Assembly: GCF_000315625.1 (NCBI RefSeq)
Contig: NW_005434470.1
Coordinates: 1-61,555 of the forward strand
Direction: 5' to 3'
Length of the DNA: 61,555 nt
Source: Guillardia theta CCMP2712
Lineage: Eukaryota > Cryptophyceae > Pyrenomonadales > Geminigeraceae
The notes below the pieces were generated by a model. The model saw nothing but the letters and a program-made list of their open reading frames with translations. It had not been told where the DNA came from and did not search any database. Shown in pieces: positions 21,796 through 32,871 of the stretch. The translations under genes were made by a program, and so were the position numbers. Position 1 is the stretch's first letter; each line of letters opens with the position of its first letter.

Positions 21796-23841
21796 TCAGG
21801 AGGAGGAGGAGGAGGAGGAGGAAAGAACAAGACCGAGAGCGAGAGCAAGGAAGAGGAGGGAGAGGGAGGACAGGTAGGGAGAGGGAAGAGGAGGAGAGAG
21901 AGTGAGGGGACGCAACGAAGAAGAAGGATCTGAAGTTGGTCTAGACCACGGAGCACAAGAACTCCTGCGGCCGTTCTGTGAGAGGGAGGACCCGTCGATG
22001 TACCTCGAGTCCTCCGATGACGACCAAGTGCTTCTTTGCATCTCCTTCAAGGTACACCGATCGCCGGAGCAGGAGCAGGAGCGGTAGCAGCGGTCGAAGG
22101 GGACAGGGGAGGGAAAGGAGGAGGAAGAGGAGGGGGGGGCGGAGGCAAGGTGGGAAGGGCAGGAGGAGGAGAAGGAGGAGCAACAGCATCAGTCTAGCTA
22201 ACACTCAGACCAACAGCAACTGGTGTCAATCAAGAGCATCGGCATCATCAGCATGGGAACGAACAGCCCCAAGGTCATCAAGATGTTTGCTGATAGATCC
22301 ATGGCTGACTTCGACGAGGTGAAGTCTTGCTGCAGCTGCTGCCCCCCGAATGCCTCCTGCCATCCTCAGACTCCCCTGCTCCTCCCACTCCTGCTCCTCT
22401 CACCTGTTTCATCCTGTCCTGTCCTGTCCTGTCCTGTCCTGCCCTGTCCTGTCCTGTCCTGTCCTGTCCTGTCCTGTCCTGTCCTGTCCTGTCCTGTCCT
22501 GTCCTGTCCTCCCCTCCCCTCCCCTCCCCTCCCCTCCTGTCCTTCCCTGTCCTCCCCTGTCCTCCCCTGTCCTGTCCTGTCCTCTCCTCTCCTGCCCTCT
22601 CCTCTCCTGTCCTCTCCTGTCCTCTCCTGTCCTCTCCTGTCCTCTCCTCCTCCCCCTTCTTCTCTCCGTCCACCCTCTCTATCTTCGCTTCCTCGCTCAT
22701 ATCCTTCGCTTCCCAAGGCCGAGACTGCTGAGCCCTCTGCTCTACTGGATCTGGAGGAGGAAGGAGACGGGAAGCTTCGCACGATAGAGCTGAGCGAAGT
22801 TGGAAATGAGGCGCTTTTCAAGAATGTGAGGCGACTTTTGTAGTTGTTTCGTTAGTCGCCCTCGCGGCACTGACGTGTCAAGACGCAACCTGACTTGCTG
22901 TGAAGATTCGTGAGATGACAATCTTCGTGCAAGGGAGCCATGGGTAGCGTGTTGCTGCTTGCTCGTGCTGAATCGGCTCCTCCTTCTCCTTTTCCTTCTC
23001 CTTCTTTTTCTCCTGCTCCTCCTGCTGCTGCTTATCCTCCTCCTCATTGTCCTGCTGCTGCTGCTGCTCCTTCTCCTCCCTTCTCCTCCCTTCTTCTCCC
23101 TTCTCCTCCCTTCTCCTCCCTGATCTTGCTGCTACTGCTGCTGTTGCTCCTCCTCCTCCTCCTCCTCCTCTCTCCTATGCTTGCTGTTGAGCTTCTACGT
23201 GCAAGTGTTTGATCGCACCAACAGAGGAGACAAGACAGTGATTGGATGGCTTGGCCTCCTGGTGATCTCATTTCCCTTGTCGCTATCCGCTACTACTCAT
23301 GCAGCCTTCTCACTTGGCCTTCCATCAGCTCCCCTACCTGCTTTCCTCCTCCTCCCCCTTCCTCCTCTCTTCCTCCCTGAGAGACTGTGGCAGGGCGAGA
23401 ACGGCTCCAAGGTTGGAGTTGTAGAGGACGCGACGTACGAGCTCCGTCCTCTTAACGGTAAGAGGAGGAGAAGGGGGTAAAGGCGGTCAGGGGTAGGAGG
23501 AGGAGGAGGAGGAGGAGGAGGAGGAGGACCGAAGAAGGCAACTAAAGAGCAAAGTAGCAAAGTAGGATGATGATGAGGAGCTTGAGAATAAGCAGCGGGG
23601 TAGCAATGAAAAGGGGACATGCCGAGCAAGAGGCTGAGGAGAGGAGAAGGAGAGGAATGCGTATAAAAGAAATTTTCTGGATGTAGCTCAGAAGATGTTG
23701 TTGAGGAAGCGATACAACAGTGAGCAGGTAGAGGAAGAGGGAAAGAACTTCAGAAGATGGCTTGGGACATATTCACATGCTCTACCTCCAGGTTTTCAGA
23801 CAATGCAGACGACTGGCCCAAGGTATACAACAGGCTTCTAA
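21421..23841 (+). CDS. PITH-domain protein with N-terminal secretory leader
   Basis: Seven exons join in phase: 21421-21718, 21936-22051, 22217-22318, 22718-22839, 23192-23261, 23382-23457, 23792-23841 (~277 residues). From about residue 70 it follows PITHD1: a GGHERSCAC stretch, then LESSDDDQVLLCISF, SIKSIGIISMG, KMFADRSMADFD, FKNVRRLFFYVQVFDRTNRG, TVIGWLGLLG and VVEDATYEL. PITH domains are all-beta modules named for proteasome-interacting thioredoxins (family knowledge). Unlike cytosolic homologues (about 210 residues), this one begins with a ~65-residue extension containing SFFLLASLLLLLLLL and a Ser/Arg-rich stretch. That fits a signal plus transit peptide for a complex plastid (inference). 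Introns 3 and 4 are filled with repeats. Confidence 0.87.
22412..22640 (+). repeat. CCTGT pentamer minisatellite in PITH intron 3
   Basis: There are about twenty CCTGT units (22412-22510) with rare CCTGC variants. They decay into CCTCC/CCTGT mixtures toward the acceptor at 22717. The array is pyrimidine-rich on the sense strand. Confidence 0.95.
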
Positions 23842-24072
23842 TCACAAAATGATGATGTTGGACGTCTTTCGTCGTCCTTGCAAATTCTGCTTCACCATGA
23901 TCATCATCATGATCGTCGTCATCGTGATCAATGAAAACAACGATTACAACAACGTTCTCTGTATCTTAGTCGTTCTGTAGTATCATTCGTCATCTCAGCC
24001 ATGATTGAGAGATTTAAGATTTTCAACATCTTGTCTTGTTTTTGCTCACAATGAAGTTGTAGTCTGCTTCTC

Positions 24073-25392
24073 TCAGACCTTTCCTGTCCCTACAACTGCC
24101 GTCCATTCTCTCACACGCCAGCTCTTGACAAGCCCGTTGACAAAATCTGCAACGGAAATCAGCAGGGGAGGAGCTGGAGGAGCTGGAGGAGCTGGAGCGT
24201 ACAAGGGTCATCCTCCACAAACTGTTTGATCTCCGAGTCGGTGACGTCCTTGAAGATGAACATAGCGCTATCTACCTACTCGTGTCGTCAGAGAGAGAAA
24301 GAAGAGAGAGGAGTGAGAGAGTGAGGAGAGGGGATGAAGAGGAGGAAGAAGGAGACAGGATGGGAGCAGAGGGTCGGGGAGTGAACGGTAGGGAAGATGA
24401 TGACGAAACGACGATGACAAGACAAGACAAGACAAGACAAGACAGGACAAGACAAGACAAGACAAGACAAGGAAAGGCAAGGCAAGGCAAGACAAGACAA
24501 GACAAGACAAGGCAAGGCAAGACAAGGCAAGACAAGGCAAGGCAAGGCAAGGCAAGAAAAGACAAGACAAGGCAAGGCAAGGCAAGGCAAGGCAAGGCAA
24601 GGCAAGACAAGGCAAGGCAAGAAATAACATGACAGAACAGGACAAACATGAAAAAGGCGATAAATCTCATACCGGGTTGGCCATGGCACCAGCAAGAACA
24701 AGTTTTCCTGATTTGATGAACATGAGAAGATACAACAAGAGAAGGGAGAACCGAGTGAGCTGGAAGAAAAGAGGAGGGGGGGGGAGCAGAGAGATGCAAG
24801 GAGCAAGGAGGAACGGGAAGGGATGGTAGGAGGAGGGTGAAGAAGCAGGAAGAGACAGAAGATGTAACGGAGCAAGAAGAAGGAAGGGGAGAAGGAAAGG
24901 AGAAGCTAAAAGAGCACAGGGAGGAGGATTTGACAACTGCGAGATGAAGAGAAAAGTGGACAAGGAGGGAGGACATGGGCTCGTGCGAAAGGAGATTCAT
25001 GTTTCACCGTCATCTTCCAATTTCTTGGCAGCAGCAATATGACCAGCTCGATGCGGTCCCCTCAGCTCTAGGATCTGGATGAAACTCAGCAGGCACGAGG
25101 AGAGAAGAGGAGGAAAACAACGAGTGTGGACGAGAGGGAGGGGGAAGGGAAGAAATTCAAGGTGAAGACGCGGGAGGAGAAGCGGGAGGAAAAGAGGAAG
25201 GGAAAGACACAGGGGAGACAAGGGTGAACGAGGTGGACGAGAAGAAGGAGAAGAAGGAGAAAAGGAGAGGGAGTAGAGAAGGAAGCGAGTGAGAGAGAGG
25301 GGGAGTTCTGAGTAATCGCTACTCACATCGGGTACATATTCATAGTGGAGGACGCGGAGGTTGCAGGGAGACTGGGGACTTAAAGTCGACAT
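24073..25392 (-). CDS. YCII-domain protein (YciI-like)
   Basis: Five exons on the minus strand join in phase: 25392-25327, 25074-25008, 24707-24673, 24275-24203, 24146-24073 (104 residues). The ATG at 25392 follows a 27-base repeat array that has only non-ATG open frames. The protein is one YCII ferredoxin-like domain: LRVLHYEYVPD, LELRGPHRAGHIAAAKKL with the conserved Arg/His cluster, KLVLAGAMANPVD, AMFIFKDV, then EDDPYFVNGLVKSWRVREW. DPY..GL....W is the family signature. YciI proteins are small putative hydrolase/dehalogenase-like enzymes with a His/Asp pocket; the substrate is unknown. The gene converges on the PITH gene (231-base gap). Three of the four introns are swollen by repeats. Confidence 0.9.
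24416..24627 (+). repeat. GACAA/GGCAA pentamer minisatellite in YCII intron 3
   Basis: About 42 pentamers of GACAA and GGCAA alternate in blocks. On the gene's sense strand this reads TTGTC/TTGCC, so it is pyrimidine-rich in the acceptor half of the intron. Confidence 0.95.
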
Positions 25393-25401
25393 GTAAGCCT
25401 G

Positions 25402-25563
25402 AGAGGAGGGTAAGGGAGGTAGCAGCTGAGAGGAGGGTGAGGAAGGTAGCAGCTGAGAGGAGGACAAGGGAGGTAGCAGCTGAGAGGAGGACAAGGGAGG
25501 TAGCAGCTGAGAGGAGGATAAGGGAGGTAGCAGCTGAGAGGAGGGTGAGGGAGGTAGCAGCTG
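25402..25563. repeat. 27-bp tandem repeat, six copies
   Basis: The unit includes GGGAGGTAGCAGCTGAGAGG and is repeated six times with small changes. It lies immediately upstream of the YCII start codon. The unit length keeps frames open on the minus strand (nine-residue QLLPPLPSS-like repeats), but no ATG opens them. Confidence 0.9.
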
Positions 25564-25784
25564 ATTTCCTTACCTGGCCCCCTCGGAGCCTCGTTGCGAG
25601 CTGAGGTCTGCTGGCAGTTAAGATGGACGTGGCTCACTCCCACGAGAGTAGTAGGAGCGGAAGTTGATAGATGGGAGAGGAGGGGAGAGAGAGAGAAGGA
25701 AAGAGAGAAGATGATCAAGGAAAGGGGGGGGAAGAGGGTGAAGGGGAAGGGGGAGAGAGCGGGAAAGAGGAGGGAGAGGGAGAA

Positions 25785-25884
25785 NNNNNNNNNNNNNNNN
25801 NNNNNNNNNNNNNNNNNNNNNNNNNNNNNNNNNNNNNNNNNNNNNNNNNNNNNNNNNNNNNNNNNNNNNNNNNNNNNNNNNNNN
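25785..25884. other. Assembly gap (100 N)
   Basis: There are exactly 100 unknown bases between a purine-rich tract and a CAGGGG/CAGGAG hexamer array. The size is probably a placeholder. Confidence 1.
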
Positions 25885-25913
25885 CAGGGGCAGGGGCAGG
25901 GAGCAGGAGTCAG

Positions 25914-25945
<32 letters not shown>

Positions 25946-26040
25946 GGCAGGGGCAGGGGCAGGGGCAGGGGCAGGGGCAGGGGCAGTAGCAGTAGCAGGA
26001 GCAGGAGCAGGATCAGGAGCAGGAGCAGGAGCAGGAGACG
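25885..26040 (+). repeat. CAGGGG/CAGGAG hexamer array
   Basis: A hexamer array abuts the assembly gap and probably caused it. It lies upstream of the D27-like gene. The same hexamer recurs in several introns of the large gene after 45 kb. Confidence 0.95.
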
Positions 26041-26214
26041 CGCATGTTAGCAGTACCTGGTGGCAGCTCGCATTGCGAATTTGTTACTCGCCTAGGCGGG
26101 TTTGTTTTTGAGGTGAGGGGAAGAGAGCAAGGAGGAGGAGGAGAGTCGAGGGGTCGAGAGCAAGAGAACGAGGGAGGGAGTTAGAGGGAGCTAGACTGAG
26201 GATAGATCTTCTAG

Positions 26215-27721
26215 ATGGGCAGATCCTGCACCCTCCTGGTCCTGTCCTTCGTCCTCGCATGCTCGAGCTCGGCATTTTGCTTCTCCCTTGCCACCATGGG
26301 CTGCAGACGGAGAACGAACTTCCTTACGGCCACGAGCATGGCAGACAGTGACAAGTTCCGGCATGCTGGTCCTGCCACTCCTCCTCCCTCCTACAAGGAC
26401 GAGCTCTGGTGGGACCGCACCGCGCTCAGCATGTTTCGGGGAGCCATGGTGAAGAACCTCGGGCAAGACGTCATGGAGCAAGGGTATGATGGTGTGATGC
26501 GACTAGCGCTCATGCTAAATCAGAGGTGAGCACGCACAACAATACCTTCCTCCCCCCGCACTGAGGCAGCGCCCTCAGCGCCCTCCCTTACTCCTGCCCC
26601 CCTTGCTCATCTCTTGTGCATGCTGCTTGAACAGCAGGTTGTACCATGACATGGTTGCTTGCTTCAGGTATGAACCTCTGGAGACCCGCGCGAGGACGCG
26701 ATCGATCTTGCGATCTCTTTTCCCTGTCTTCATCATCAAGCTCTTTCCTCTCATGTTCGCCCGGCCGTTCCCAGCATTCTCAGCCAAGCTCAACGCCTAC
26801 ATCACGTCGGTGACCTGCTCCTGGCTCATGGGCCCGATGAAGCTCTTTGATCTCAAGGCTGAGGAGATGGAGGACGACTGGGGGGATGGTGAGGTGATAT
26901 GTTGCCTCGCGACTGCCATGACGAGATGCAGGAAAGAGTCAGGGGATTCTTGTCGAGAGATGTCGTTTCTTAGAGGAATCGGTTGCTTGATGTCGTGCAG
27001 AAGACAAACATGGTGTGTTGAGACTTGTAACAGGGATGTGCGAGTGTTTGTATCAACACGTGCAAAGTGCCTACGCAAGAATTCTTCATCAAAGATATGG
27101 GCATTCCGTTGTCAATGGTGACAGATGCAGCGATTGCTGACAAAGATTGACGTGAGAACAGGAGCCCAACTATGACACGTTTGAATGCGAGTTCAAGTTT
27201 GGGAAGAGACCTTTGCAGCAAGATACGGATGAGATCTTTGTGAGATGATTCCTCGGTAAAGGTTGTTGTATGACTTTTGCTGCAAGACCACTCCCTGCTT
27301 CCAACAGTGTCCCAGCAAAGGAAATCTTCGGCTGAAACATCAAAGTGGGCGATGCAAATGATGAATCTTTGTCAACATGTCTTCCTCTCCTTGGTGTTAG
27401 TTGTTGTCTTCTCTCTGCCTGTTGTGGCTGTTTCTTTTTCTGCTTATTATAGATTGACTGAGTGTCTTCTTCGTTTGCAAAGAAGGGGACAGCGTCATGA
27501 GCACTCATGATTTCGAACAACTCTGCAACACGATCTTGAAAGATTCTCAGGTGACATGCTGTTTGTTGTTTCATGTTTGCTGCTGATATCTTCGCGTCAA
27601 ATGTTCATGCTCTATATCCTCAAACATGATTTCTGTTTTTGGGGTCGTTGAAATGCCTGTGCAGTATGACACATCCATTCCTTCAAAGCAAGATTTCATC
27701 GACAACCTCTTCCGGAAATGA
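26215..27721 (+). CDS. DWARF27-like carotenoid isomerase, plastid-targeted
   Basis: Exons 26215-26525, 26668-26888, 26932-26981, 27034-27117 and 27162-27239 join in phase. Exons near 27485-27550 and 27668-27721 end in TGA, but the junction before 27485 is unresolved. Conserved D27 landmarks are DELWWDRTALSMFRGAMVK, GYDGVMRLAL, TCSWLMGPMKLFDL, ILVERCRFLEES, GCASVCINTCKVPTQEFF, GIPLSM and EPNYDTFECEFKFG. D27 enzymes isomerise all-trans/9-cis carotenoids in plastids, using iron (family knowledge). The leader MGRSCTLLVLSFVLACSSSA followed by FCFS is a signal peptide with Phe at +1 and then a basic stretch. That is the classic bipartite plastid signal of cryptophytes and diatoms. It is divergent from the YCII gene and convergent with an RWP-RK gene. 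Confidence 0.9.
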
Positions 27722-28002
27722 AACAACCTTTAGCCCTGCGTCAGCCCCAATGCACCTTCGATGTCTTCCAGGATCAAGACGGATTGCAGACTTTCATGGT
27801 CATTCACACCTGGATGTTACGCTGCCCGTGAGGATACGAATATTTATTAAACTAGGATAGATTAAATCTTTACAACACTATTGATGAAATCACTTCGATG
27901 ATGAAAAGCTTGTGTAAGAGTATGAAAGAAAGATAAGAAGATAGAGGAAAGCAGCGATAAAAGAAAACAAGTAAGGCATGTTAGGAAGGAGAAATATTCC
28001 CC

Positions 28003-28721
28003 TTAGTTCAGTAGGTTGGCAACTGACGAGCTCTTGTTCTGGTCGTCCGATCCACCGCTTTGTTGGAGCAGCTTCAGAGTCTCCGCAAGGAGTTCCGCAT
28101 CCTTGAAAGTTTGATCGTCCACCATGCATGCAGTTTTCGAGCCTGTTCTGCATGCTTTTGACGTTGTTCGGCTTGCGCTCTGCTTGCTCTGAACTGATCT
28201 GTAGGGCCATTTCTTGATTCCAAGCTTTCTGCATGCCGACTTCATCGCTGTAGCTGAGATCCCAAGCTTCACGGCTGCCTCATGTAGGGGGAGGTGAAGA
28301 ACTGTTGTAGAGTCTTCTCGTTGAGCACGACAGGCTTGCTGTTGACCCTCGTGTGCTGGCCAGCCTTGCGGCGGGGGAAGATGGTGTTGAAGACCTTGGG
28401 GGCAGTAATCTCATCCCCGCGGGAGGGAGAAGCAGGCTCCGTGGAGGGCCATGAAGGTGACGGGGTGCGGTGCGGCGACTCCTCTGGTGAGACAGGGACT
28501 GTTGAGCTTGATGAGGTGGGAGACATCGCCTGTTGGTAACCTCCGTTCCCTCCTCCAGCATTGACGTCAGAGGGGGTTACATCCTTCTCCTCTGTGCACA
28601 TGGCAAGGCGAAGGAGATTATCGAAGGCCAGGCGCTGAGCGTCCGACATCTGGTCGTCTCCCTTGACTTCCTTCTTGACGTCGGCAGAGTTGTTTTGCTT
28701 CAAAATGCTTCGAGTTGCCAT
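28003..28721 (-). CDS. RWP-RK protein A, interrupted by a one-base frameshift
   Basis: The gene begins at the ATG at 28721 (MATRSILKQNN). The first frame runs through FDNLLRLAM, PHRTPSPSWPST, NTIFPRRKAGQHTRVNSK and LNEKTLQQFF, then stops just after FFTSP. The adjacent frame continues with the RWP-RK core (KLGISATAMKSACRKLGIKK, then WPYR) and the C-terminal KDAELLAETLKLL and SVANLLN. Alignment with gene B shows one base is missing within or next to a G run at 28287-28291. RWP-RK proteins (RKD/NLP families) bind DNA and control nitrogen or gamete programmes in plants and algae. The tail after the shift is still well conserved. A sequencing or assembly slip or a very recent lesion is therefore likelier than an old pseudogene. 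Confidence 0.85.
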
Positions 28722-29640
28722 TGAGATCGTAACTGAAACAACACAAGCAGTCAGTCATTGTTTCACATAGGAGACCTTGCTCAGTGGCGATGTAAGGCAT
28801 GCCAGAACTACACGATGCGACCGCTCACCACACTACAGCTATTGGCACCATTCCTTCTACGAAATCCTAATACAAGCAGTTTCAAGTTTGCATATGATAC
28901 AGACTAGCCGAGAATTCAAATCAAAACACAATCATGGATCTAAAGAATGTCACTTCCCAAAAAGCCGTCAGGTGCTCTATTTCAGACATGCTTTGTGTAC
29001 CTCCTATCCAGGACATAAAAGGAGAGAAATCAAACTGAAGCAAACACTTCAGATGGTAGTGAAACTTATCATCAGTATCATTCCGATGAACGTGCATGAT
29101 TCCGGGACAGCAACAATAGCAATCATTGCACAGATCGGCCTGTAAGAGGACGTATGCCCACATGTAAACCAGCTGTAAAAATACAGGCCGGTGACGAAAA
29201 TCAGCATGCATATCACTCAAATTCGACAAAATCTGGCCATATTATTGATTTGAGCACGAGAGATAATCATTTTGCACTTGGAATTCAATACAACACGCGC
29301 ACAACCTGTAAATTTACACCCTCTACAGCACATGCGACCGCAGGCATTGCCCGGTTCAGAAAGCACTTTGTTGTGCGAAAGAACTACTCGGACTTCGCAT
29401 ATGGCATCAGAACACTGTGACACAATAGAATCACAGTACAGCATTCAATTTTCGCAGAGCTGCACACACAGGAATCGAGGGGCAAAGTACTTGCAGACAG
29501 AATGCGTTGGCATACATATTTGCACAGATGGTCAGCAACATGCAAAAACTAGGTGTCTTGAGCTGAATCTATGAGGTCATCATTGCATCTCGATCATTTC
29601 TTTGGCTTGGCGCGTTACTTTCACGCGCATAGTTGCGACT
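28722..29640. other. Intergenic, no gene seen
   Basis: AT-moderate DNA upstream of RWP-RK gene A (its promoter side). No exon chain or RNA gene was recognised. Any 5' untranslated exon of gene A would lie here. Confidence 0.5.
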
Positions 29641-31690
29641 CTATTAATTCGGGCGGAGGGGCATGGCGGGGGGACGCGGGAGAGTCTTGCCAGCAAGTCT
29701 CCAAAAGCATAGGGTAGGGGTGGAAAAGTGGAGGGTGTACAGGGTAGAGGTGGGGTACAGTGGTCAATAGGGTAGGTAGTTTGGGGAACAGGGTGTGAGT
29801 TACAATCCGGGAAGATACTGATTGGGGGTAGCAATTCAAGTGAGGTGTGTGGGGGGTAGGGTGTTGCAATGTTTCAGCCGAAGGGTGGTCGGGTCTTTGA
29901 CACATGGGTCTTTGTTTAGATCAGGCGAACAGTACCGGTAATGTGTAGAGGAAAATTCAGCGCACCCGGGGGGTGCAACTGATGTTTTAAAGTTGTAGGG
30001 GTACTCCGCAATTTCCTGGGGGGGGGTGGTCTAAATTGGGAGGGTGGACTATTCATTCCCGAAGGCGTGGAAGGAATCGATGTTCTTTCCGGGGTAGGGT
30101 AGTTTCTGGATATGGGTAGGGGTAGATAATGATCTCTTGTCTCTGGGTACCCTTTCAAGTTTTGGAAGGAATGTTGATGCTCGAGTAAACTCAGGGGGTA
30201 GGGGTCCTATATGTCTTGGATGCCAGGAATCATTATCTAGGAGGTGCAAGTGGTGAAGGTGGGGTGGGTATGTGGTGACGTGGACCTCTAGGGTGGGGTA
30301 TTGATTTTTGGAATGATTTGGACCCCACCGGGTTCAGCCTTCCGGGGGCATGGGTCGGAACAAAAGGGTTGTCAACTGATCAAAAACGGTGGGTAGAAAA
30401 TAGAGAAAAAGGGGGTACATTACCGGCAAGGGTGCTCAAAATGATGTGGTGGGTAGGGTAGCAGTGATGGGTGAGGCTGGGGTTCATTCTGGTATGGCAG
30501 ACCGGTGGGGTGGAACAGTTTGTTCTTGTCCAATGGGGTAGATGAGGATTGTAGGGTGGGTAGGTGAAGGTAGCGAAAGGATAAAACTTGCCCTAGCAAG
30601 GTTCAAAGCGGGGCCGAAATAACATGACGAGGGTGGGGTAGATGAGACCAATGGCATTGGGTAGATGCCTCACCACCGGTGCCGAACAATCAACTTCTCT
30701 CGTTGGGTGGGGTAGGCTTATCAGACGTGGTGGGCATTTCGGGAAGTACAGCTTGAAATAGAAATACTCAATTGGTGTATCGAGAGGAAAACGCGATGGT
30801 AGCACCTTGCGACGAAGAAGTCGATGTAGCTGCAGAACACTTTTCCGAAAAATATCAAGTGGGGTGATTCACTACCAGGGGTAGGTAATCGACGTAGGAA
30901 GGTAATGGAAGTAGGGTAGTTTCTAGTTTGAGGGGTACTGGGGCCTGTAAGTTTGAAAGGACTTATTTCAAAAAATGGGAATGTACCGGTTATTTGCAGT
31001 CAATTTACATCCATTGTGGGTAGGGTAGGTGTAAGGCCCCGTCTTTTATATGACGACAGCAGGCTCAGACAGGGGGTACATGCATCTGAATGCAGAGGTA
31101 CGGGTGGAGGGCAGGGGATGGGATATTGATGGTCTGGAACTGTAGTTATGACTAAGGGTAGGGTGGACTTGAGTAGGGGTAGGGTGCGTGAGGTTCATAT
31201 TAGGGATTCTAGGTCCATGGGGTAGGGTGGTAGGGGTACTTGAAATGAACCTTCCCCTCCACTTGAAATAGGACTCTCTGCTTGACCACCATGGACCCTG
31301 TTCTAGAACAGAGAGCGAGTGCTGTTCGTGATGGAAAAAGGTAGGGTACTCAAGGTTTAAAGAAGGGGTACTAAAATTTTGGAATGAATAGGGTAGGTAG
31401 TGATTTTGGCCCCTTAGCTACTGTTTGTGCGTGGACCCAAACATGGTATGTCCAACCCTACCAAATGCGTAGTAAAAAAGCTTGAATAGACCGGTAGCAA
31501 ATGATAGAATGAGGGGTTCAGAGACCACAACCCTCCCGGGCTCCCTTGAGACATCGCAAGCTTTCTGTGACCCTCCTATAGATTTGTACCGGTGGTACCG
31601 GGTACCCCTATTTCTACTGAACAAAACAAGTAAACGAGGGGGTACAAGATAAACTCAATCAACATGTACCCCATACCGACGCTTCATTCC
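29640..31690 (+). repeat. GGGTA-studded non-coding zone 1
   Basis: Dozens of GGGTA, GGGGTAGGG and GGGTAGGGTA blocks lie on the plus strand, separated by 10-50 bases of otherwise unique sequence. They are irregularly spaced and not a tandem array. Frames are short. Four or more closely spaced G-runs occur repeatedly, so G-quadruplexes are possible. The zone ends at GC island 3. Confidence 0.8.
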
Positions 31691-31854
31691 TAAAGACAAA
31701 GCTGCCGGTCTACGTACCACTCACCTGTTGCCTTTGATCGGTGAAATGGGGTGGGTGCTCCGACCCACCCCAGTTGTGATGCGAACAACGAGGGGTCCAT
31801 GGCGACAAACGAAAGGTCATGCGACAGGTACAAATTGAAGGCGACACTCAGTTC

Positions 31855-32530
31855 GGCGAACTCATCAGGCTGAGGCCGGGCCGGGCCGCAAGAGAGGGCC
31901 GGGCCCAGCCGCGCGGCGCGGCGAGTCCTGGCACGGCCACCCCGGCCCACCGTCCACAGCGGCAAGCTTGGCGGCAACTTCGCGGTCCGGCATCCCGGAG
32001 CCTGTCCCGGCGGTGACCCGGCCCGGTCCGCCGCGGGCCGGGCGGGCGGGCCGCCGCGAGGCTCAATGAGTCAGGCGGGTCGCCGCGCCGGCCCGGGGCC
32101 CTGTTGAGTGACTGTGCCGGGCAGCGGCCGCGGGCGGCGGGCCCTCGGCCGCGTGACTCCGAACTTCGGAACTTAGCTGCCGAGTCCTGGCGCCGATCGG
32201 ATTGACGCCGCCGGGTCCGGCGGCGTCAGGCCGGCAGTGCCCGGGGGGCCGGTCACCGCCTACCGTGAGTCAAGGGCCTGAGCCTTGCCGGCCCGGCCCG
32301 TACCGTACCGTAGTACCGTGGGCCGAGGCACGGTACGGCGTGACTCAGTGACGGCGGCACTGAACGGTCACGGGCCGCGGGCTCCTCGGCCGCCCGACGG
32401 GCGGCCGACCGACCGGTGACCTCGGACGGCCGACCGACCGGTGACCCGCCGGTCACGGCCGGGTCTGGCCGGTGACGGTGATCAGTGCGGCCGCTGAGTC
32501 CGACCGTCCAAGAAAGTTCCGATGATCTGG
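31855..32530. repeat. Extreme GC-rich island 3
   Basis: GCCGGGCCGGGCC, CGGGCCGCGGGC and GACCGGTGAC runs, TGAGTCA boxes and a GAACTTCGGAACTT box near 32160. Same class as islands 1, 2, 4, 5 and 6. It directly follows GGGTA zone 1. No gene is called. Confidence 0.75.
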
Positions 32531-32871
32531 GCCGGCGGTGATGAGCTTAACTTGTTGAATCGGGCACGGTTCCATGAGATGGTGCCACCGATCATACGAC
32601 CTGCCAACTGGAACGCATCTCTGAACCTTGCTATGATGTGAATGCGTTCCATGATGAATCATGATTTGAATGTAGATTGAAGAGAGACTGCAGAGGATCG
32701 GAGGATCGTGAAAGCAAGATGCCAACAATAGCAACGCACATTGCATCAGAACGGTTTTATTTCATGTTTTGTGTATATTCATCTAATCTATAGCGAGCCC
32801 ACAGCGAGTGGGAAATAATATATCACGGAATCACTTAAAGGTAATGAGAAAGAATAGTATAGCAGGTGTTC

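Noticed and set aside
21222-21956. 244-residue minus-strand frame rich in Ser and Pro
   Set aside because: It is antisense to the PITH leader exon and made of CTC/TAC repeats.
24416-24627. CRISPR-like array
   Set aside because: Units are five bases with no unique spacers. It is a minisatellite in a eukaryotic intron.
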